From Candidatus Pantoea soli (GTDB lineage Bacteria; Pseudomonadota; Gammaproteobacteria; Enterobacterales; Enterobacteriaceae), in contig NZ_CP032702.1 of the NCBI RefSeq assembly GCF_007833795.1, positions 1,364,001 to 1,428,000 on the forward strand: a stretch of DNA of 64,000 nt, written 5' to 3'. Below the pieces are notes generated by a model. The model was not told where the DNA came from, searched no databases, and saw only the letters and a list, made by a program, of their open reading frames with translations. Shown here piece by piece: positions 30,366 through 38,883 of the stretch. The first letter of the stretch is position 1. The number at the start of each line of letters is the position of its first letter. Made by a program: the position numbers and the translations under genes.

Positions 30366-31980
30366 CGTCGATCAGATTAAACGCTGGTCGCCGGTCTGGA
30401 TCGTACCCATTGTGACGCTGTTGATCGGCGGATGGATCCTGTTTTATCACTTCAGCCATCAGGGGCCGCAGGTCACGCTGATTACCGAAAACGCGGAAGG
30501 CATTGTGGCCGGGAAGACCACCATTAAAAGCCGCAGCGTGGATGTCGGTACGGTGGAGAGCGCGGTGCTGACGGACGATCTGCACCATGTGGAAATCACG
30601 GCGCGCCTGAATGCCGGGATGGAAAAGCTGCTGCATAAAGACAGCGTGTTCTGGGTGGTAAAACCCCAGGTCGGGCGGGAGGGCATCACCGGTCTGAATA
30701 CGCTGCTCTCCGGTGCCTACATTGAGCTGCAGCCGGGGGCAAAAGGTGACCAGCCGGAGCGCTATCAGCTGCTGGATTCACCGCCGTTAGCGCCACCGGA
30801 TGCGAAAGGCATCCGCGTGATTCTCGACAGTAAAAAAGCGGGCCAGCTGAATCCGGGCGATCCGGTGCTGTTCCGCGGCTATCGCGTCGGCACAGTGGAA
30901 ACCAGCACCTTCGATACCGAAAAACGCATGATGACCTATCAGCTGTTTATTTCGGCGCCTTATGACCGGCTGGTGACCACCAACGTGCGCTTCTGGAAGG
31001 ACAGCGGCATCGCCGTGGACATGTCCGCTGCGGGGATGCGCGTGGAGATGGGCTCGCTGACCACGCTGTTCAGCGGCGGCGTCAGTTTCGATGTGCCGGA
31101 TGGCTGGGACCTCGGCGAGCTGGCGCAGAACAAAGACGATTATCATCTCTATGACGACCAGCGCAGCATTCAGGATTCGCTCTACACCAAACACATCGAT
31201 TTCCTGATGTTCTTCAGCGATTCGATTCGAGGCCTGCAGGTGGGCGCGCCGGTTGAGTTCCGCGGCATTCGTCTGGGTACCGTTGCGCAGGTGCCGTACA
31301 TGATTCCGGGGGTGAATCAGGCGCTGAATACTGATTATCGAGTGCCGGTGCTGATTCGCATTGAGCCGGACCGCTTTATCAGCCGTCTGGGCGGTGATTT
31401 CAATCTGGAGCAGCATCTGCAGGACGGTAAAAGACGCGGTCTGCGCGCCACGCTGAAAACCGGTAACCTGCTGTCAGGTGCGCTGTTTGTTGATCTCGAC
31501 TTCTACGACAATGCACCGGCCTATAAAGGGCCCAACGAGGTGGCGGGACTGGAAGTTATCCCAACCGTCAGCGGCGGTCTGAGCCAGATTCAGCAGAAAC
31601 TGATGGCGGCGCTGGACAAGATTAACGCGCTGCCGCTGAACCCGATGATTAATCAGGCAACCGGCACGCTGAAAGAGAGCCAGCGTACCCTGCAGCAACT
31701 GCAGAAAACGCTGGATAATGTGAATCAAATCACTGCCAGCCCGGCGATGAAAACCCTGCCGGCCGATATGCAGCAAACGCTGCGTGAGCTGAATCGCAGC
31801 ATGAAAGGATTGCAGCCGGGCTCACCTGCCTATAGCAAGCTGGTCGGCGATATGCAGCGTCTGGATCAGGTGCTGCGTGAGCTGCAGCCGGTGCTGAAAA
31901 CCCTGAATGCCAAGAGCAACGCGCTGGTATTTGAAGCTAAACCGGGCCAGGACCCGCAGCCAAAGAGGGCGAAACAGTGA
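30337..31980 (+). CDS. pqiB: Intermembrane transport protein PqiB (three MCE domains)
   Basis: Periplasm-spanning MCE protein of 547 residues. One N-terminal membrane helix (WSPVWIVPIVTLLIGGWILFY) is followed by three MCE domains (beginning near GPQVTLITENAEGI, AKGIRVILDSKKAG and GLQVGAPVEFRGI), then a long C-terminal helical region that forms the needle. The start is a TTG at 30337, inside pqiA, with GAGGAG eight bases upstream; no ATG is in a suitable position. It overlaps pqiC by four bases. A weak start inside pqiA would couple and limit its translation. Confidence 0.94.
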   Translation: MTDNPHGIANVDQIKRWSPVWIVPIVTLLIGGWILFYHFSHQGPQVTLITENAEGIVAGKTTIKSRSVDVGTVESAVLTDDLHHVEITARLNAGMEKLLHKDSVFWVVKPQVGREGITGLNTLLSGAYIELQPGAKGDQPERYQLLDSPPLAPPDAKGIRVILDSKKAGQLNPGDPVLFRGYRVGTVETSTFDTEKRMMTYQLFISAPYDRLVTTNVRFWKDSGIAVDMSAAGMRVEMGSLTTLFSGGVSFDVPDGWDLGELAQNKDDYHLYDDQRSIQDSLYTKHIDFLMFFSDSIRGLQVGAPVEFRGIRLGTVAQVPYMIPGVNQALNTDYRVPVLIRIEPDRFISRLGGDFNLEQHLQDGKRRGLRATLKTGNLLSGALFVDLDFYDNAPAYKGPNEVAGLEVIPTVSGGLSQIQQKLMAALDKINALPLNPMINQATGTLKESQRTLQQLQKTLDNVNQITASPAMKTLPADMQQTLRELNRSMKGLQPGSPAYSKLVGDMQRLDQVLRELQPVLKTLNAKSNALVFEAKPGQDPQPKRAKQ

Positions 31981-32543
31981 AAAAAGGATTGATTATCGGT
32001 GCCATGCTGCTGCTGACAGGCTGCAGCAGCACCATCGATACGACGTACTATCAGCTGCCTGCGGGCAGCAATGCCGCCGTCGTCAGCGGCGATACCCGCA
32101 GCGACCAGCCAATGGTGTGGGTTGAGCAGGTGAGCGTGCCGGATTATCTGGCCGGAAACGGGCTGGTGTATCAGACCAGCGACGTCAGGTACGTGATTGC
32201 CAGCAACAATTTGTGGGCCAGCCCGCTTGATCAGCAGCTACAGCAAACGCTGGTGACCAACCTTAGCAAGGCGCTGCCCGGCAGGCTGATCTCCGGCAAA
32301 CCCGCCGGGGATAATCACGACACGCTAAACGTCAACGTGACCGGCTTTCAGGGCCGCTATGATGGCAGAGTGGTGGTCAGTGGTGAGTGGCTGCTGCAAC
32401 ATCAGGGACGCTTAATTAAACAGGGCTTTAATCTGGTACTGCCGCAACCGGAAGATGGTTACGATGCGATGGTGCGGACACTGGCCCTCGGCTGGCAGCA
32501 AACCGCACAGCAAATTGCCAGCAGGCTGATTTCACTAAATTAA
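31977..32543 (+). CDS. pqiC: Outer-membrane lipoprotein PqiC (YmbA)
   Basis: Lipoprotein that anchors the tip of the PqiB needle at the outer membrane. The 188 residues start with a lipoprotein signal ending in the lipobox LTGC, with the next residues SST. The GTG start at 31977 overlaps the pqiB stop (GTGA) and has AGAGGG upstream. The ABC-type transport auxiliary/YmbA family features include YYQLP and the C-terminal MVRTLALGWQQTAQQIA. It is the last gene of pqiABC. Confidence 0.93.
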   Translation: MKKGLIIGAMLLLTGCSSTIDTTYYQLPAGSNAAVVSGDTRSDQPMVWVEQVSVPDYLAGNGLVYQTSDVRYVIASNNLWASPLDQQLQQTLVTNLSKALPGRLISGKPAGDNHDTLNVNVTGFQGRYDGRVVVSGEWLLQHQGRLIKQGFNLVLPQPEDGYDAMVRTLALGWQQTAQQIASRLISLN

Positions 32544-32564
32544 GATTTGTTCGAAGCTTATGCT

Positions 32565-32615
32565 AAGTCCCTGATTTACCGTTGCGATGCAACGTGTGGA
32601 GCAGGGACTTTTTTA
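32565..32615 (+). terminator. Terminator of the pqiABC operon
   Basis: Outer stem AAGTCCCTG/CAGGGACTT encloses an inner hairpin CGTTGC/GCAACG and is followed by six or seven T residues. Confidence 0.75.
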
Positions 32616-32810
32616 TTGGCTAATCAGCCAGATATACGCTGCGCTTACAAATTAAGATGGCGATTTTACGTCAGGAAAATGACATTGGCGTGAATTTTGC
32701 GCATTGACCTTTCGGCGCTCTGCGGTTAGAACATTATTGTGGTTGAACATTAATTCGCCACTCTTTCTTTCCACCAGATTCCACCAGACCTGAAATGAGG
32801 GAAACGAGGT

Positions 32811-32978
32811 ATGAAGAGACAGAAGAGAGACCGCCTGGAACGAGCACATTCACGAGGCTATCAGGCCGGCATTACTGGCCGCTCAAAAGAGCTATGCCCT
32901 TATCAAATGATCGATGCCCGGTCTCACTGGTTGGGAGGTTGGCGACAAGCCATGGAGGACAGGTCGGCGGTGGCATAA
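32811..32978 (+). CDS. rmf: Ribosome modulation factor
   Basis: Small basic protein that dimerises 70S ribosomes to inactive 100S particles in stationary phase. The 55-residue frame reads MKRQKRDRLERAHSRGYQAG at its start and contains SKELCPYQ and WLGGWRQAM, matching E. coli RMF in length and pattern. An ACGAGG ribosome site precedes the ATG. It lies between pqiC and fabA as in E. coli and is short enough to be missed by length cut-offs. Confidence 0.96.
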   Translation: MKRQKRDRLERAHSRGYQAGITGRSKELCPYQMIDARSHWLGGWRQAMEDRSAVA

Positions 32979-33007
32979 CACAGCCGGATGTCTAGCGAAA
33001 AGGAATG

Positions 33008-33034
33008 AAACCTCCGCTGCGTGCGGAGGTTTTC
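33008..33034. terminator. Bidirectional terminator between rmf and fabA
   Basis: Perfect stem AAACCTCCGC/GCGGAGGTTT with a five-base loop, T-rich on the plus side and moderately on the minus side. Confidence 0.8.
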
Positions 33035-33044
33035 GTAAGCCAGA

Positions 33045-33563
33045 TCAGAATGCAGACGTATCTTTAAACAGGCCGACTTTCAGATCGGTTGCGGTATAAA
33101 TCAGATTACCGTCAACAAACACTTCGCCGTCCGCCACGCCCATGACCAGTTTACGGTTGATAACGCGTTTGAAGTGGATTTTATAGGTGACTTTTTTCGC
33201 TGTCGGCAGCACCTGCCCGGTGAATTTCACTTCACCCACGCCTAGCGCACGGCCTTTGCCTTCTGCACCCAGCCAGCCAAGGTAGAAACCGACCAGCTGC
33301 CACATTGCATCCAGCCCCAGGCAGCCTGGCATCACCGGATCGCCTTTGAAGTGGCAATCAAAGAACCACAGGTCAGGGCGGATATCCAGTTCGGCTTCGA
33401 CAAAGCCTTTATCGAATTTGCCACCGTCTTCGGTCATTTTGACCACGCGGTCCATCATCAACATGTTGTCGGATGGCAGCGGGGGACCATTTTCGCCAAA
33501 CAGTTCGCCGCGCCCTGAGGCAACCAGGTCTTCTTTGCTATAGGATTCGCGTTTATCTACCAT
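33045..33563 (-). CDS. fabA: 3-hydroxydecanoyl-[ACP] dehydratase/isomerase
   Basis: Key enzyme of anaerobic unsaturated fatty acid synthesis. It dehydrates 3-hydroxyacyl-ACP and isomerises trans-2- to cis-3-decenoyl-ACP. The 172 residues equal E. coli FabA. The active-site pair is His71 ([12 protein letters not shown]) and Asp85 (LGLDAMWQ). A FabR-type palindrome lies 39 bases upstream of the start. The gene converges with rmf and follows ycbZ on the same strand. Confidence 0.98.
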   Translation of the reverse strand: MVDKRESYSKEDLVASGRGELFGENGPPLPSDNMLMMDRVVKMTEDGGKFDKGFVEAELDIRPDLWFFDCHFKGDPVMPGCLGLDAMWQLVGFYLGWLGAEGKGRALGVGEVKFTGQVLPTAKKVTYKIHFKRVINRKLVMGVADGEVFVDGNLIYTATDLKVGLFKDTSAF

Positions 33564-33601
33564 GTTCTCAATATGCCTTCTTGTAGTGAAGCCCGAATAT
33601 T

Positions 33602-33619
33602 AGCGAACAGTTGTACGCT
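33602..33619. promoter_or_regulatory. FabR-type operator upstream of fabA
   Basis: AGCGAACAGTTGTACGCT is a near-perfect palindrome with AGCG...CGCT arms, matching the FabR site known at enterobacterial fabA and fabB. FabR represses in response to unsaturated acyl thioesters. A possible FadR half site (AACTGGTTTAACC on the minus strand) lies just beyond, within the 3' end of ycbZ, but is weak. Confidence 0.75.
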
Positions 33620-33630
33620 GGGCAATGCTA

Positions 33631-35376
33631 TCAGCTGTGGTTAAACCAGTTAAGCCAGCGTAATGGCCACGGACGCGGGCGGGCATCCTGCTGGTTCAGC
33701 TGTGTAATACGCTCCTGAATGGTGTTCAGCAGCGACTCACCGCTTTCGCTCTGCCAGGCGATGCCGGTTAACAGCGGCAGCGCTTCATCCACGCGTTCAA
33801 TGGCCCAGATGTGGAACTGACCCTGTTCAACCGCGTCGGTCACCTCCTGACTGAGGCTGAGATGACGCACGTTGCTGGCAGGCAGAATCACACCCTGCTT
33901 ACCGGTCAGTTCGCGCGACTGGCAAATGTGGAAGAAACCTTCAATTTTTTCATTCAACCCACCGACGGGCTGCACGTTACCGAACTGGTCAACGGAACCG
34001 GTGACGGCAATCTGTTGTGTAAGCGGCTGATTGGCCAGCGCACTGATCAGGGCGCACAGCTCAGCCAGTGACGCGCTGTCGCCGTCTACTTCAGAGTAAG
34101 ATTGTTCAAAGACCAGCGAAGCCGAAAACGGCAGCTGCTGGTCCAGCTCCAGCTCTGCAATCAGATAAGCCTGCATGATCATCATGCCTTTGGCGTGAAT
34201 GTTGCCGCCCAGCTCCGCTTTGCGCTCAACATCCGTGAATTCGCCATCGCCTGGATGCACCACACAGGTGATACGCGACGGCTCGCCCCACGGACGGGGA
34301 TGGCCCGGGAATTCAATCACAGAAAGGCCGTTGATCTGACCAACCACTTCGCCTTCTGTTTCGATCATGATTTGATTAAGCAGGATCTCATCGCGCATCC
34401 GATCCATCAGGAAGCTTTCACGCCACTGGCGCGTTTCCAGCGCCTCTTTCAGCGCGGCGGCATCGATTTGCTCACCGTGCAGCGCGGCTTCCTGCAGCTG
34501 ACGGCGCAGCCAGCGCGGGCAGAGCGGCAACGTGTCCTGATCGCCGGTCATACGGACCGCTTCGTTGATCAGCACCGGCCAGAAATCGGCTTCGGGCTTT
34601 GCTAAACCGGCCTGTTCGGCCTGCGTCAGCGTCCACTGGCACCAGGCGGTCATTTCCTCTTCGTCCAGCACCTGCAGGTTTTCTTCAAACTCGCTGTACA
34701 GCGCCATTTCATGCGCTTCAACGTCCAGCTCCTGGAAGCTGGCCAGCGCATCACGATCGCCACACAGTACCAGGCGAAGCTGCAGTGGCAGAGGAGGCAC
34801 CGTCACCGGCAGTGGCTGGCGTTCATCCTGCGAAAACCACTCAAACCGGCCCTGTTCCACGGCTTTACGCAGACGCAGCCAGAGCAGCGGCTGTGCCAGC
34901 AAGGTATTAATGGAAAGGATCAGGGTGCCGCCGTTAGCACGGTGTAGCAGACCAGGTTCAAGCTGGATGCGATCTTTATACTGTCGCACGCAGCCAAACA
35001 GCTGTTCGGTCTCAATCCAGTCGGCAAAATGCACGCCGCCCTGGCTGGTAAACGGGCGAGCCGCATCCGTTGGCGGCAGCAGGGTCACCGTATCGCCCAT
35101 AATATGGTAGTCACCGCCGTAAAGGGCGATTTCTTCAGGCTGGAAGCGCTGAGCGGCGGCCGCGATACAGGCGAGATAATCGCTGTTCTCCTGACTGCGC
35201 AGCAGCAGTAGCGGGAAACCCTGCGTTTGATGGTGTAAATGCGCCAGCGCATTCAGCAGACGCGGCTGAACCGCGGCAAGACTATCGCACTCTTCCAGGG
35301 AGACGGTTGAAAAAATGGACTGGTAGCGGGTGCTATCCGGTTGCAGGGCTTGCCACGTAAGTTGAGTGCTGGTCAA
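33631..35376 (-). CDS. ycbZ: Lon-related putative protease YcbZ (LonH)
   Basis: Cytoplasmic Lon-like protease of the S16 family. The C-terminal domain has the catalytic Ser in GDSASLAELCALISAL and the catalytic Lys in GGLNEKIEGF. The N-terminal region lacks a clear Walker A motif, so it is an AAA-like but probably ATP-independent module. The start is uncertain. Alignment with E. coli (MTITKLAWRDL) points to the TTG at 35376 (TSTQLTWQAL), giving 581 residues. No good ribosome site precedes it, and the frame is open to an ATG at 35493, which would overlap the matP leader. Confidence 0.9.
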   Translation of the reverse strand: MTSTQLTWQALQPDSTRYQSIFSTVSLEECDSLAAVQPRLLNALAHLHHQTQGFPLLLLRSQENSDYLACIAAAAQRFQPEEIALYGGDYHIMGDTVTLLPPTDAARPFTSQGGVHFADWIETEQLFGCVRQYKDRIQLEPGLLHRANGGTLILSINTLLAQPLLWLRLRKAVEQGRFEWFSQDERQPLPVTVPPLPLQLRLVLCGDRDALASFQELDVEAHEMALYSEFEENLQVLDEEEMTAWCQWTLTQAEQAGLAKPEADFWPVLINEAVRMTGDQDTLPLCPRWLRRQLQEAALHGEQIDAAALKEALETRQWRESFLMDRMRDEILLNQIMIETEGEVVGQINGLSVIEFPGHPRPWGEPSRITCVVHPGDGEFTDVERKAELGGNIHAKGMMIMQAYLIAELELDQQLPFSASLVFEQSYSEVDGDSASLAELCALISALANQPLTQQIAVTGSVDQFGNVQPVGGLNEKIEGFFHICQSRELTGKQGVILPASNVRHLSLSQEVTDAVEQGQFHIWAIERVDEALPLLTGIAWQSESGESLLNTIQERITQLNQQDARPRPWPLRWLNWFNHS

Positions 35377-35546
35377 AATATTCGCATTAGTCTTATTCAG
35401 TAAAAGCGCGATTATACAGGATTCAACCCGGTTAAGCACGGCGGAGTTCTGAGCCGAACTGTGACAGCCGCAACATGTTTTTCCTTGCTGCATCCGGGAA
35501 AAAAGCTGTTATTCTTAGTTCGTTACGTGATCACGATGAGATTCCG

Positions 35547-36014
35547 ATGAAATACCAGCAACTCGAAAATCTTGAAAGTGGATGGAAGTGGAAATACCTG
35601 GTGAAAAAGCATCGGGAAGGTGAGCTGATCACCCGACATCTCGAACTGAGCGCGGCACAGGCGGCGGTAGACGCGCTGCTGGCCATGGAGAACCGTCCGA
35701 CGGACGTCGGGGAATGGATTGCTCAGCACATTCATCCGGATCTGGAAAACCGCCTGAAGCAGACTATCCGCGCCCGCCGTAAGCGCCATTTCAATGCGGA
35801 ACACCAGCACACGCGTAAAAAATCCATCGATCTGGAATATCTGGTCTGGCAGCGTCTGGCTGGTCTGGCACAGCGACGTCACTGCACGCTTTCGGAGACC
35901 ATAGTCCAGCTGATTGAAGATGCAGAGCGTAAAGAGAAATACGCCAGTCAGATGTCAACGCTGAAGCAGGACCTGCAGGCGATTCTGGGCAAAGGCGAAG
36001 CTGACAACGGCTGA
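35547..36014 (+). CDS. matP: Macrodomain Ter protein MatP
   Basis: DNA-binding protein that organises the Ter macrodomain by binding matS sites and linking to the divisome. The 155 residues include a conserved N-terminal four-helix part ([30 protein letters not shown]), the basic [23 protein letters not shown] preceding the ribbon-helix-helix, and a C-terminal coiled coil ([16 protein letters not shown]). The ATG at 35547 aligns with the family; earlier in-frame starts are rejected. It diverges from ycbZ. Confidence 0.97.
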   Translation: MKYQQLENLESGWKWKYLVKKHREGELITRHLELSAAQAAVDALLAMENRPTDVGEWIAQHIHPDLENRLKQTIRARRKRHFNAEHQHTRKKSIDLEYLVWQRLAGLAQRRHCTLSETIVQLIEDAERKEKYASQMSTLKQDLQAILGKGEADNG

Positions 36015-36078
36015 CGGCCTGTTTTACCGCCCGATAATGACCCGGCAATATGCCGGTTGAGCACGAAACAGCACAAAC

Positions 36079-36106
36079 AAAAAACCCCGCCGAAGCGGGG
36101 TTTTTT
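36079..36106. terminator. Bidirectional terminator between matP and ompA
   Basis: AAAAAACCCCGC-CGAA-GCGGGGTTTTTT is a perfect hairpin with a CGAA loop and T runs on both strands. Confidence 0.9.
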
Positions 36107-36119
36107 ACTGCGTGATAAC

Positions 36120-37190
36120 TTAAGCCTGTGGCTGAGTTACAACGTCTTTGATACCTTTCACGTCGATTTCAACGCGACGGTCTGGCGCCAGGCAGTCGAT
36201 CAGGGCATTACGGCCTTTCACGCTGTCACAGGTGTTGCCGGTAACCGGGTTAGATTCGCCCATACCACGTGCAGAGATCTTGTTAGACGGGATACCTTTA
36301 GAAACCAGGTAATCGACAACAGACTGTGCGCGCTTCTCAGACAGTTTCTGGTTGTACTGCTCAGAACCGATACGGTCGGTGAAGCCCAGAACTACAACAG
36401 AACCGTCTTTCGGATCCATTGAGCTCAGCTGGCTGTACAGCTGATCCAGAGCCTGCTGGCCTTCTGGCTTCAGGGTTGCTTTGTTGAAGGTGAACAGAAC
36501 GTCAGACTTCAGAGTAAAGCGCTTGGTTTCAACAACCGGAGCCGGTGCTGGTGCTGGAGCAACAACAGGTGCTGCTTCTTCATCCTGACCGAAACGGTAA
36601 GAAACGCCGACGCTCAGCATGCCGTTGTCCGGACGCGCGCCCACGGTCGCTGCGTCACCGATGTTGTTAACCCACTGGTAGTCCAGGCGGGTAGCCCAGT
36701 TCTTGGTCAGTGCGTATTCAACACCAACAGCGGCCAGCGGAGAAACGCCGGTGTCGTGGTTGCTGATACGGCCGTTGGTTGGGTTGGTCTGAGTAGAATC
36801 AGCACGCCATACCATGCCGCCCAGACGGGTGTACACGTCCAGATCGTCATTGATTGGGTAGCTCAGTTTCGCTGCCAGCTGAACGCCCTGTGCTTTGAAT
36901 GCGCCGTTGGTCACGCTGCCTTTGTTTGGCATGCGGCCCAGCCAGTCATAGCCCAGTTCGAAGCCCAGGTATGGGTTAGCCTGGTAACCACCGAAGGCAC
37001 CTGCACCCAGCTGAGATTCGTGAGTTGGACCGTTGTTGTTCTCATAACCGTTACCGTAGTAACCCGTGTCATGGTACTGAGACCAGCCCAGTTTAGCACC
37101 GGTATACCAGGTGTTATCTTTAGGAGCGGCCTGCGCTACGGTAGCGAAGCCAGCCAGTGCCACTGCAATTGCGATAGCTGTCTTTTTCAT
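36120..37190 (-). CDS. ompA: Outer membrane protein A
   Basis: Abundant outer-membrane protein that links the membrane to peptidoglycan. The 356 residues contain a 21-residue signal (ending ATVAQA), an eight-stranded barrel, an Ala/Pro hinge ([10 protein letters not shown]), and a C-terminal OmpA-like domain with the peptidoglycan-binding [17 protein letters not shown]. The start at 37190 is preceded by AACGAGGCGCAAA, almost identical to the E. coli leader. The long leader is a known target of the sRNA MicA in enterics. Confidence 0.98.
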   Translation of the reverse strand: MKKTAIAIAVALAGFATVAQAAPKDNTWYTGAKLGWSQYHDTGYYGNGYENNNGPTHESQLGAGAFGGYQANPYLGFELGYDWLGRMPNKGSVTNGAFKAQGVQLAAKLSYPINDDLDVYTRLGGMVWRADSTQTNPTNGRISNHDTGVSPLAAVGVEYALTKNWATRLDYQWVNNIGDAATVGARPDNGMLSVGVSYRFGQDEEAAPVVAPAPAPAPVVETKRFTLKSDVLFTFNKATLKPEGQQALDQLYSQLSSMDPKDGSVVVLGFTDRIGSEQYNQKLSEKRAQSVVDYLVSKGIPSNKISARGMGESNPVTGNTCDSVKGRNALIDCLAPDRRVEIDVKGIKDVVTQPQA

Positions 37191-37324
37191 TTTGCGCCTC
37201 GTTATCATCCAAATAGGCAATGAGCAAAAATCGTTGCTCTTGGTTGTAATCCTTCGCCGGGTCTGAACGCTCGCTTATGACTCTACCGAAAAAACGGAGG
37301 TTATTGAGCACCCTGGCGAGGTAA

Positions 37325-37352
37325 AGTCTACAACGAGATTGGAAACTTACAA
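37325..37352 (-). promoter_or_regulatory. ompA promoter and long leader
   Basis: On the minus strand TTGTAA (37352-37347), a 16-base spacer and TAGACT (37330-37325) match the E. coli ompA -35/-10 as I recall it, and the surrounding bases are also conserved. The predicted leader is about 125-130 bases. The rest of the 349-base ompA-sulA gap holds no gene that I can see. Confidence 0.75.
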
Positions 37353-37539
37353 GTATGATGTGAGGTCGCAGGATAAAAAAACAGGGATTTATACACACAT
37401 TTTAACAAATGGCGTGGCAAAATCTTCGCTGCCTGAATCGGAAAAAGCGGCTAACCCCTTGTCAAAGCTGGCGGGAAAAGAATCAGTGGCTTAGCAGCAA
37501 CTTCCGTGAAAAAACGCGTGAGAAAATTCCTGGTTTTAC

Positions 37540-38031
37540 TTAATGAAACAAATCAGATGGAATTTTTGTCGCATCGGGTTGTCTCGACAACGCGCGAACA
37601 GATTCCTGGGGACGCATGATCAATCCCAGCGCTTCGCCTTCTGCAGCAGCCAGTTCCAGTTCCTGACGCTCAGTATCGTTCAGTTCGTAAGGGATCCATG
37701 CCAGCACCACGCTATAGTTTCCGGTGCGCAACGCTTTCACCATACTTTCTACGGTGCTGAAACGCTCCGATTCCGTGATATGCATACTCTTTTCCAGCGG
37801 CAACCCTGACTGCTGCATCCAGCTCCGGTTCAGTTTATGCGCCGGGGTCAGCCACAGCTGCCAGCGTGACTGCGTGCTCAGCTGCTTCAGCACCGGTAAC
37901 AGCAACAGCTGCATCATACCCGGTTGTTCGCTGTAGCGTAATTCTGTGATTCCACCCAGCGAAGACGGTGTTAAGCCCGATGCAGCGAAACGGTGAGAAC
38001 GGTCAGCAGAGCCAGAGAAATGAGTACGCAT
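37540..38031 (-). CDS. sulA: SOS cell division inhibitor SulA
   Basis: SOS-induced protein that sequesters FtsZ monomers and is degraded by Lon. The 163 residues are slightly shorter than E. coli (169). Family features are visible in GGITELRYSEQPGMMQLLLLPVLKQLSTQSRWQLWL and in SMVKALRTGNYSVVLAW; the C-terminus ends in His (SDLFH), the Lon-recognition feature of the family. It lies upstream of ompA on the same strand and has a LexA box in its promoter. Confidence 0.95.
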   Translation of the reverse strand: MRTHFSGSADRSHRFAASGLTPSSLGGITELRYSEQPGMMQLLLLPVLKQLSTQSRWQLWLTPAHKLNRSWMQQSGLPLEKSMHITESERFSTVESMVKALRTGNYSVVLAWIPYELNDTERQELELAAAEGEALGLIMRPQESVRALSRQPDATKIPSDLFH

Positions 38032-38053
38032 AATTTAATCACTCAGTAATGAA

Positions 38054-38069
38054 CTGTATGGATGTACAG
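38054..38069. promoter_or_regulatory. LexA box upstream of sulA
   Basis: CTGTATGGATGTACAG matches the LexA consensus CTGT-N8-ACAG with symmetric arms and lies 23 bases before the sulA start. Confidence 0.92.
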
Positions 38070-38253
38070 TACTGGCTTCCTGGATAAAGATCAACCTCAA
38101 TTTCTGAAAACGCCTCGCAAAATCGGCACAAGATCCGGCGCGCCTGTTTTTATTCATTGAACAGCTAAATCCTTTTTTCTATCTTCTAACCAGATGAATA
38201 CCTGAGCTTTTATAGGAAATTTCCCGCGGAAGGAATCAGAACAAGGGGGCGTT

Positions 38254-38883
38254 ATGAAGAGAAGTAATCCGGTAGTCGAGCAGTCAAAAGCCCAGCTGGC
38301 AGCGCTGGGCAAAATTGAATCCCGTACCCAGTTTGGCGGCTATGCGCTGGCGGTTGAGAAGGTGGTGTTTGCCTATATCAACGAGGACGCACTCTATCTG
38401 CGCGCCAGCGAAGCGCTGCAGCATTATGCCGCGCAACGGCCGATGGAACCTCTCATCTACCGCAAGCGCGGCTTGCCTGTCACGCTAAGCTACTACAAGG
38501 TGGATTCACAGCTGTGGCAGGACCCGGATCAGCTGCTCAGGCTATCCGCCAGTTCGCTGCGTGCCGCACAGGACGAAGCGGCTACCAGACATGTCCTGAT
38601 ACGGCTGAAAGATCTGCCCAATCTCAGCCTGCGCATGGAGCTGATGCTGCATAAAGTGGGGATTTCATCAGTACGGTTGCTGTGTGAAACCGGCTCGCGC
38701 CAAAGCTGGCTCAGGCTGCGCACAGTCAATAAAGATATCGGCCTGAAAACGCTGCTGGCGCTGGAAGGCGCCATCCTGGGGCACCATGAAGCCGCGCTGC
38801 CGGTGGCGGTCAGGGAAGAACTCAGCGCCTGGTATCGGGAAACGCTCCGCCAGCACGCGGCGGCGGAGCGACTGCGGCGCTAG
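38254..38883 (+). CDS. sxy: Competence regulator Sxy (TfoX)
   Basis: CRP co-activator needed for CRP-S promoters of DNA-uptake genes. The 209 residues equal E. coli Sxy. An N-terminal TfoX domain (IESRTQFGGYALAVEKVVFAYI) is followed by a C-terminal helix-hairpin-helix-like domain (LPNLSLRMELMLHKVGISSVRLL). An AAGGGGGCG ribosome region precedes the ATG. Its last four bases overlap the end of the convergent yccS. Confidence 0.95.
   Translation: MKRSNPVVEQSKAQLAALGKIESRTQFGGYALAVEKVVFAYINEDALYLRASEALQHYAAQRPMEPLIYRKRGLPVTLSYYKVDSQLWQDPDQLLRLSASSLRAAQDEAATRHVLIRLKDLPNLSLRMELMLHKVGISSVRLLCETGSRQSWLRLRTVNKDIGLKTLLALEGAILGHHEAALPVAVREELSAWYRETLRQHAAAERLRR

Noticed and set aside
35528..35535. GTGATCAC just upstream of matP, considered as a MatP autoregulatory site.
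   Set aside because: Spacing and centre differ from the matS consensus; it is only an 8-base palindrome of a kind expected by chance.
38880..38883. Four-base overlap of sxy and yccS 3' ends, considered as another gene-embedded terminator like that in the rut case.
   Set aside because: No T run or strong hairpin was found on either strand at this junction.
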